Below are positions 58,161-64,000 of a stretch of 64,000 bases of DNA, piece by piece (position 1 is the first letter of the stretch; every line of letters starts with the position of its first letter). The stretch is from Pseudoalteromonas sp. XI10. Its GTDB lineage: Bacteria; Pseudomonadota; Gammaproteobacteria; Enterobacterales; Alteromonadaceae. Where the stretch lies: contig NZ_LOPY01000039.1 of assembly GCF_001469895.1 (NCBI RefSeq), positions 186,001 through 250,000 of the forward strand, given 5' to 3'. A model generated the notes under the pieces. That model worked only from the letters and a program-made list of their open reading frames with translations, was not told where the DNA came from and ran no database searches. The position numbers were made by a program, and so were the translations under genes.

Positions 58161-59897
58161 TTACTTCTTACGAAATACACGACGTGCTGCTGCAAATGGT
58201 AATAGCAATAATGCATACCAAGGGAAGCTTGCTGATTGACGCTCGTATTGTTCAATCTCTTCTGCAGGACATTCTTCAACGCTGCCGTCAATTGGTGTTA
58301 ACTTAACAGCCACTGCGACACTTTCATATTCGATATTGCCATTAACATCGACTACAACGTTACCGAATGAATCTGTCTTTTCAACAGTTTTAGTCGCAAC
58401 ACCGAAGATTTCATTATTGTTGTTAATTGATTTCGCTTCAGCAACCGTGTATTTAAAGCGAGTCTCACCATCTTCTTCATAACAAGGTAATAAATCGTTT
58501 AAGTTAACAACTGAATCTTCACCAATGGTGTACATGAAACCTTCACGACGACGCGTAGAAGTATTGTAAATATCTGTTTCGCCCTCACCAACAACAATAC
58601 CATTGTCATTGATATCGTTAGCTAATGAACTTGAGCTTGAGAAGTAATCCGTTGGGAAAACAACACTATCGCTATTTTTATCGTAGTAGAAAAATTTTGT
58701 ACGCGTTGTACCGTCGATACGCTTGCTCGCGTAGCCAACAATAACATCATCATTATTTACCGCTAAAGGCTGACCAGAAATCCAATCATCCTCTTGGTCG
58801 ATAAATTCTTTTACTTCACCATTTTCGAAAATAACAGGCATAGTAATACGTGTACTATTACTCTTGTAACGCACATCAGACGTACCAACCACTAAACCAT
58901 TTTCGTTGATCGCAAGTGCGTTACTACGGAACGCGAAATCTTCGTCATCTTCAGGCGTTAAACCTAAGCCATACATTTCTGTATTAGTGATGTTTAGATT
59001 ACTGTCTAATGTCCACTTAACAGCTCGTTTATTATAAATACCCGTTGAATAAGTACGGTTGTACGCTTCTACACAGTCTGAAACTGGTTCATCTTCGCCG
59101 TCACAGTTATCAGTAATATCATCCAGTGGATCAACCGCAATATCCGTTGACACAGTACCTACTACTTCATAGCCATTTGCTGTTTTGATAATGTCATTAG
59201 CTGAGCTAACACCACCATACTCATCAAACTCTGGTGCTATTTCAACTTTCACACCGTCTTCGCTGATAACAATTGCACGGCTAATGAAGTCTCTTAAAAA
59301 GTGGGTTTCTTCTTCATCTTCATCTGTTTGAGTGAACGATGTTTTTTCGTAAGGTGCACTGCCCCAACCAACCATCACACCGTCATCTGTTACAGCATTT
59401 AATAAGTTAGAAGTCGAGCGTGTTAAGCCGTCAAAATCAAGAGACTGTTCATCAAATATAACTTGCTCTGAAGCACCTTCAGATGTGTAAAGGGTTGCAA
59501 TTGCACTTGATAGTTTTTGATATTCAGAGTCAGTTGAATTACTTGTTAAAAAACTTACCATAAATGCATGAGCATCGGCATTTGTATTTACCGCATCGTT
59601 ATTCTCAATATCATCAAGCGTGAATGTAATTTCTTTATCAATGAGTTCATACTGCTTTTTAGCTGTATCATAAGCATCTTTGATCGACGAATCTGTAAAA
59701 TCGATATAAGAGACATCAACGGGTAATTTGTAAAGGCCATTTGCTAAGCCTATGATGTGACCGTTTTCACTAACATCTGTTACGTAGTTAAATTTAGCGC
59801 CATCAATTCCACCTAATTCTTCTAATTTATAGGTTGCGCTTATCGCTGAGGTACTTAGGGTGGCTAAAATACTGGCAGCGAGTAATTTGTATTTCAT
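58161..59897 (-). CDS. DUF3466-like exported protein with membrane-anchor C-terminus
   Basis: A 578-residue exported protein. The signal peptide ends about ISA, and a long acidic, Asn/Asp-rich domain follows, with recurring NENG/NNN-type turns (INENGLVVG, NNDDVIVGYA, INDNGIVVGEG) typical of DUF3466 repeats. The end is a hydrophobic helix (WYALLLLPFAAA) capped by RR and KK. That tail resembles the rhombosortase GlyGly-CTERM signal but lacks the Gly pair, having SFPW instead. It is monocistronic, directly behind uup. Function is unknown. Confidence 0.82.
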   Translation of the reverse strand: MKYKLLAASILATLSTSAISATYKLEELGGIDGAKFNYVTDVSENGHIIGLANGLYKLPVDVSYIDFTDSSIKDAYDTAKKQYELIDKEITFTLDDIENNDAVNTNADAHAFMVSFLTSNSTDSEYQKLSSAIATLYTSEGASEQVIFDEQSLDFDGLTRSTSNLLNAVTDDGVMVGWGSAPYEKTSFTQTDEDEEETHFLRDFISRAIVISEDGVKVEIAPEFDEYGGVSSANDIIKTANGYEVVGTVSTDIAVDPLDDITDNCDGEDEPVSDCVEAYNRTYSTGIYNKRAVKWTLDSNLNITNTEMYGLGLTPEDDEDFAFRSNALAINENGLVVGTSDVRYKSNSTRITMPVIFENGEVKEFIDQEDDWISGQPLAVNNDDVIVGYASKRIDGTTRTKFFYYDKNSDSVVFPTDYFSSSSSLANDINDNGIVVGEGETDIYNTSTRRREGFMYTIGEDSVVNLNDLLPCYEEDGETRFKYTVAEAKSINNNNEIFGVATKTVEKTDSFGNVVVDVNGNIEYESVAVAVKLTPIDGSVEECPAEEIEQYERQSASFPWYALLLLPFAAARRVFRKK

Positions 59898-59908
59898 TTT
59901 AATCCTTA

Positions 59909-61819
59909 CTACTGATTCTTTAAATCTTCGAGTTCTTCCCAGCGCTCAAAAGCGGCTTCAAGCTCAGACTCTAACTCGGCTAAATGGTTCAATGCTTCTG
60001 TTGTAATTGCAGCATCTTGCTTAAAAAAGTCAGGGTCATTAACCACAACTTGCTGAGCGTCTAACGCTTTTTCAAGTTGTTCCACTTTACTGGGTAATTC
60101 TTCTAATTCAAGTTTTAATTTGTAAGAGAGTTTATTACTTTTCTTTGGTGTTTTATCTTGGCTAACAACGGCCGGCTTTTCTTGTTTAATTTGTTGCTGT
60201 TGTTGTTTTTCTTGCTCTGCTAAATGAGCTGCATACGCTTCATAGTCGCTATAGCCTCCAACAATGTCGGTGATCTTGCCGTTACCTTCAAATGCCCATA
60301 CAGAATTACAGGTATTATCAATAAATTCACGGTCATGGCTTACAATCAGCACTGTGCCCTGATATTGGTTGATGATCTCTTCTAAGAGCTCTAAAGTTTC
60401 AATATCAAGGTCATTGGTTGGCTCATCGAGAACAATAATGTTAGATGGCTTTAAAAATAACTTTGCTAATAATAAGCGGTTTTTCTCACCACCTGAAAGC
60501 GCTTTTACTGGCGTACGCGCTCTTGCCGGTGGAAATAAGAAGTCTTGTAAGTACCCTAGCACATGACGTGAGCGCCCGCCCATCATCACTTCTTGCTTAC
60601 CTTCAGCGACGTTATCTTGTACTGTGGCTTCTTCATCAAGCTTTTGACGATATTGGTCAAAATAAGCAAACTCTAAGTTAACACCTTGCTTAACACTACC
60701 GCTATCTGCTGTTAAGTCACCAAATAAAATTTTAAGCAGTGTTGTTTTACCAATACCATTTGGCCCAACAAGGCCAACACGATCGCCACGCATAACAAGG
60801 GTTGAAAAGTCTTTTGCGATCACTTTATCTTTAAATGCATGACAGATGTTTTTCGCTTCGAATACTAATTTACCTGAACGATCTGCTGTTTCAATATTGA
60901 AGTCGGTTTTACCTACCTGATCAACACGCTGCTTACGCTCTTTACGTAACTCTTTTAAAGCGCGCACACGGCCTTCATTACGCGTTCTACGTGCTTTAAT
61001 ACCTTGGCGGATCCACGCTTCTTCTTCTGCTAAGCGCTTATCAAATAATGCGTTTTGTGTTTCTTCTACTTTTAAATCATGGGCTTTTTGTTCAAGGTAG
61101 GTCGCGTAATCGCCAGGGTACGAAACCAGCTTGCCACGGTCTAAATCAAGAATACGGGTTGCAACTGCTCGAATAAATGCACGGTCGTGAGAAATAAAAA
61201 CGATACCGCCTTTAAACTCTTTTAAAAACTGCTCAAGCCAAATAACACTACTCATATCTAAGTGGTTGGTAGGCTCATCAAGTAGCAGTAAATCGGGTTC
61301 ACTAACCAAGGCTCTTGCAAGAGCAACTTTACGTAACCAACCACCCGATAATGATTCAAGCTTGGCTTCTGGATCTAGCTCTAAACGAGATAAAACGAGC
61401 TGAATGCGGGTATCAAAACGCCAGCCATCAACAGTTTCTAATTGATTAGATAAACGCTCTAATTTGTTAAGTAATTTATCGTTATAGTCAGTTTGCATTT
61501 GATTACTAACTTGGTGATATTCTATCAGTAAGTTAGCGATGTCAGGCATGCCCTGCGCTACATAATCAAATACTGAGCCTGCCGCCCCTTTTGGTGGATC
61601 TTGCTCTAAACGAGAAATGCGAATACCGCCTAATTGGTTGATTTCGCCATCATCCAATGTCACTTGGCCATCAAGCACTTTTAGTAGTGTTGATTTACCA
61701 GCACCGTTTCGACCAACGATACAAACACGCTCACCTGACTCAATAACGGCATCGGCATCATCTAGTAGTGGATGCGTACCATAAGCGAGTTGAGCTTTGG
61801 CTATTCTGATTAAATCCAT
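59909..61819 (-). CDS. uup: ABC-F ATPase Uup
   Basis: Soluble ABC-F protein with two ATPase domains: Walker A GRNGAGKST (about 36-44) and GPNGIGKTT, signatures LSGGWLRKVALARAL and LSGGEKNRLLLAKLF, and a Lys/Arg-rich interdomain linker (about 240-310). A C-terminal coiled coil follows (about 555-630), the DNA-binding part of E. coli Uup. Uup affects transposon excision and ribosome function. It is adjacent to rlmL as in E. coli, with a glutaredoxin-like gene between. Confidence 0.95.
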   Translation of the reverse strand: MDLIRIAKAQLAYGTHPLLDDADAVIESGERVCIVGRNGAGKSTLLKVLDGQVTLDDGEINQLGGIRISRLEQDPPKGAAGSVFDYVAQGMPDIANLLIEYHQVSNQMQTDYNDKLLNKLERLSNQLETVDGWRFDTRIQLVLSRLELDPEAKLESLSGGWLRKVALARALVSEPDLLLLDEPTNHLDMSSVIWLEQFLKEFKGGIVFISHDRAFIRAVATRILDLDRGKLVSYPGDYATYLEQKAHDLKVEETQNALFDKRLAEEEAWIRQGIKARRTRNEGRVRALKELRKERKQRVDQVGKTDFNIETADRSGKLVFEAKNICHAFKDKVIAKDFSTLVMRGDRVGLVGPNGIGKTTLLKILFGDLTADSGSVKQGVNLEFAYFDQYRQKLDEEATVQDNVAEGKQEVMMGGRSRHVLGYLQDFLFPPARARTPVKALSGGEKNRLLLAKLFLKPSNIIVLDEPTNDLDIETLELLEEIINQYQGTVLIVSHDREFIDNTCNSVWAFEGNGKITDIVGGYSDYEAYAAHLAEQEKQQQQQIKQEKPAVVSQDKTPKKSNKLSYKLKLELEELPSKVEQLEKALDAQQVVVNDPDFFKQDAAITTEALNHLAELESELEAAFERWEELEDLKNQ

Positions 61820-61833
61820 CGTGATTACTACTC

Positions 61834-62067
61834 TTATTCTTTATTATCAGCAATAAATTGCGCTAATTGCTCAGCATCAAAAGGCCAAAATAATTTCTCG
61901 CCTTGATGAGATTCCACAACCGGAATACTGGTTTGGTAAAGTTCAATCAGCTGTTCACTGTCCATAATGTCTTTTGCTACAAACGAAGCGTTTGCAGCAA
62001 TTAATAATTCATCGGCCATTTCACACAGATGACAGCCATCAGTGTGGTACAAAGTAAAATTAGCCAT
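61834..62067 (-). CDS. glutaredoxin-like protein (DUF836 type)
   Basis: A 77-residue thioredoxin-fold protein with a CHLC pair at positions 13-16 and the cis-Pro in TSIPVV (about 47-52), hallmarks of the glutaredoxin-like DUF836 group. A redox role is likely; the partner is unknown. It overlaps the rlmL 3' end by eight bases and lies 14 bases before uup, so all three are probably one transcript. Confidence 0.85.
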   Translation of the reverse strand: MANFTLYHTDGCHLCEMADELLIAANASFVAKDIMDSEQLIELYQTSIPVVESHQGEKLFWPFDAEQLAQFIADNKE

Positions 62068-64000
62068 GAGTAATAAGCCAGCTATTATGAATTTGCTTAT
62101 TACGTTTAAAATCTGGTGATAAAGTCTTGTCAGAAATGTTTTCTGCTTTTAAACCCAGACCCATTAGCCCTACTTCATCCATACTAAAGCCACGCTTATT
62201 GTTTGAGAATATAAGCGTACCGTTCGGGCTTAAAATCTTCTTAACCCAGGTAAGAAGTTTGATGTGGTCGCGTTGAACATCAAACGCATCTTTCATACGT
62301 TTTGAGTTGGAGAACGTCGGTGGATCTAAGAAAATTAAATCATATTGGCCTTGTGCATACTCAAGCCACTTCAAGCAGTCTGCTTGCTCAAAACGATAAC
62401 GGGTATTACTGATATCATTCAGAGCAAAGTTTTCTTGCGCCCACTTTAAGTAAGTTTTTGACATATCAACCGTGGTAATGGCTTTAGCACCACCCACAGC
62501 AGCATGCACAGATGCGCTGCCTGTATAAGCAAACAAGTTTAAGAAACGTTTGCCTTGTGCGTTTTGTTGGATATAACGACGAGCTAATCGGTGATCTAAG
62601 AACAAACCTGTATCTAAATAATCAAATAAGTTTACTTTGAACTTAGCGCCAAACTCTTCAACTACTTGAGTACGATTTTGTTTTGCTACCTTGGTATATT
62701 GCTCTTCACCTTTTTGCTTTTTACGCACTTTAACTGCAATATTTTCTGGTGCTATCTTTAACTGCTCAGAGGTCAAGCTGATCACATCTTGCAAACGTTT
62801 TTGAGCCGTATTGTCATCGATTTCTTTAGGTGCAGCATATTCAAAAATAACCGCTGAATCATCGTATACATCAACAGCTACGTTATATTCTGGAATATCC
62901 GCATCATAAACACGGTAGCAGCTTACTTCATTTTGCTTTAACCAGTTCTTTAAATTTTGCTTATTTTTCTTTAAACGGTTTGCAAAGGCTGTTGAACCTT
63001 CAAAATTAAGAGCCGGCTTATCTTCTTTGCTAAGTTCTACTTGTTTATCGTCAAGTTGGTAAAGATTTAATACAACATCTAACGGGCCATTTTTAAACTT
63101 ATAGCGTTTTAACTTAACTAACTTTAATAACTTAAATAAGCTTTCGTCAGTGCCAAGTAAAGCAAGTTTCCAATGATTAAAGTGCTTTTTGAAGCCAACA
63201 CCTAAACTACGGTGTAAGTTAATCAGCTCAGCCATTGAGCCTAAACGTTCACCATAAGGTAAGTTTGAAATCACCACACCAGGTAGTTTCGCAACTGAGG
63301 TTAACTTAGTGGCATCGCTTTGTTTAAACTTAATAACATTACCAAGGTCAGCACGCTCTGCGTTTTCTTGAGCTTTTGAAATCACACTGGCGTCAATATC
63401 ATGGCCAATAAGCCAAAGTTTAGGATCTGTAATTTGGGCCGTTAGTTCTGCTTTTAATTCTTTGTATTTTTGAATTCGGAAACTAGGCAGGCGCTCAAAG
63501 GCAAAACCTTCACGGAATAAGCCCGGCGCTTCATTGCGTGCCATGCTTGCAGCTTCAATTAAAATGGTACCAGAGCCACAACATGGATCGAATAAAGGTT
63601 GCTGTACGTTTTCAAGCCAACCACTTCGTTTCACAAGAGCTGCAGCTAAATGCTCTTTAATCGGCGCTTTACCTTGATCTTGACGATAACCACGCTCAGA
63701 TAAACGCGGGCCAGAATAATCGATATAAAGCGCAACACCTTGACGGTTCAACCTTGCTACAACACGTACATTGGCATTGTATTTATCAACATCAGGACGT
63801 TGCTCGAATAAATCCGCGAAGTAATCAACAATCGCATCTTTTACAACTAGACCTGAAAATTGCGTATTTTTTAAGTCGTTATTTGTACCACTAAAATCAA
63901 CAGCAAAGGTTTGTTTAGGGCCAAACCACTCCTGCCAAGGCTGCAAGCGCGCAAATTGATAAAGGCTGTCTTTGTCTTTTACGCCTTCTTTTTCTTCTAT
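62060..64000 (-). CDS. rlmL: 23S rRNA methyltransferase RlmKL, 5' end beyond the window
   Basis: Bifunctional enzyme that makes m2G2445 and m7G2069 in 23S rRNA. The visible part holds most of the N-terminal THUMP/RlmL half, with the N2-guanine motif SNLPYGE, and the complete RlmK half with FLDPPTFSNSKR. The frame continues through 63946, where a TTG could be mistaken for a start, to the window edge (…KDKDSLYQFARLQPW). E. coli RlmL has about 702 residues, so about 55 N-terminal residues are missing here by truncation, not by mutation. Confidence 0.95.
   Translation of the reverse strand: MEEKEGVKDKDSLYQFARLQPWQEWFGPKQTFAVDFSGTNNDLKNTQFSGLVVKDAIVDYFADLFEQRPDVDKYNANVRVVARLNRQGVALYIDYSGPRLSERGYRQDQGKAPIKEHLAAALVKRSGWLENVQQPLFDPCCGSGTILIEAASMARNEAPGLFREGFAFERLPSFRIQKYKELKAELTAQITDPKLWLIGHDIDASVISKAQENAERADLGNVIKFKQSDATKLTSVAKLPGVVISNLPYGERLGSMAELINLHRSLGVGFKKHFNHWKLALLGTDESLFKLLKLVKLKRYKFKNGPLDVVLNLYQLDDKQVELSKEDKPALNFEGSTAFANRLKKNKQNLKNWLKQNEVSCYRVYDADIPEYNVAVDVYDDSAVIFEYAAPKEIDDNTAQKRLQDVISLTSEQLKIAPENIAVKVRKKQKGEEQYTKVAKQNRTQVVEEFGAKFKVNLFDYLDTGLFLDHRLARRYIQQNAQGKRFLNLFAYTGSASVHAAVGGAKAITTVDMSKTYLKWAQENFALNDISNTRYRFEQADCLKWLEYAQGQYDLIFLDPPTFSNSKRMKDAFDVQRDHIKLLTWVKKILSPNGTLIFSNNKRGFSMDEVGLMGLGLKAENISDKTLSPDFKRNKQIHNSWLITHG

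Noticed and set aside
63944-63946. TTG as the start of rlmL
   Set aside because: The frame continues upstream to the window edge with sequence that aligns with E. coli RlmL, so the gene is simply cut by the window.

Overview
The window looks like chromosome of a marine gammaproteobacterium of the Alteromonadales, most likely Pseudoalteromonas or a close relative. The support is AT-rich coding sequence, E. coli-like operon orders (serC-aroA-cmk-rpsA-ihfB, gyrA/ubiG, nrdA-nrdB-yfaE, sdhCDAB-sucAB-sucCD opposite gltA, msbA-lpxK-ycaR-kdsB, rlmL-uup), and proteins typical of that order (a DUF3083-like protein, a DUF3466-like protein, YaeQ). The genus is inferred; no rRNA gene is present. No tRNA, rRNA, CRISPR array, prophage or insertion sequence was recognised.

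Layout. 0-6.7 kb (minus strand): a cyclic-nucleotide/CBS/nucleotidyltransferase regulator, an RND efflux permease with its adaptor, and a small lipoprotein. 6.8-10.2 kb: trhO, facing a DEAD-box helicase and a CvfB-like RNA-binding protein. 10.2-13.0 kb is the one clearly accessory region. It has a heptanucleotide tandem repeat of 13.6 copies, then a short integron cassette array without an integrase (a CALIN): four attC-like sites bracketing three unrelated small genes of unknown function. 13.1-23.4 kb (minus): pyrF, lapB, lapA, ihfB, rpsA, cmk, aroA, serC and gyrA. 23.5-29.1 kb (plus): ubiG, a HAD phosphatase, and the class Ia ribonucleotide reductase genes nrdA and nrdB with the ferredoxin yfaE. 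29.1-32.2 kb: yaeQ, and a TonB-dependent receptor with His/Glu/Asp-rich loops.

32.3-36.6 kb: glnS, a DUF3083-like gene and argA. 36.8-48.4 kb: the TCA cluster sucD-sucC, odhB (two lipoyl domains), sucA, sdhB-A-D-C and divergent gltA. 48.5-50.9 kb: csdA-csdE facing tcdA. 50.9-57.6 kb (minus): a pseudouridine synthase, kdsB, a Trm112-like gene, lpxK, msbA and comEC. 57.6-64 kb: DUF2062, DUF3466, uup, a glutaredoxin-like gene and rlmL, which runs off the right edge.

Regulation is unusually readable. The nrdA promoter has two adjacent DnaA boxes and a pair of NrdR-like boxes 31 bp apart over and below its -10. A second 31-bp-spaced NrdR pair lies about 250 bp upstream, at the end of the previous gene. 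The TonB receptor has two perfect Zur-type palindromes, one covering the -10, which marks it as a zinc-starvation gene. argA has two tandem ARG boxes. In the TCA cluster, hairpin-plus-T-tract signals lie after sdhB and after odhB, so sdh, sucAB and sucCD may be separable transcripts.
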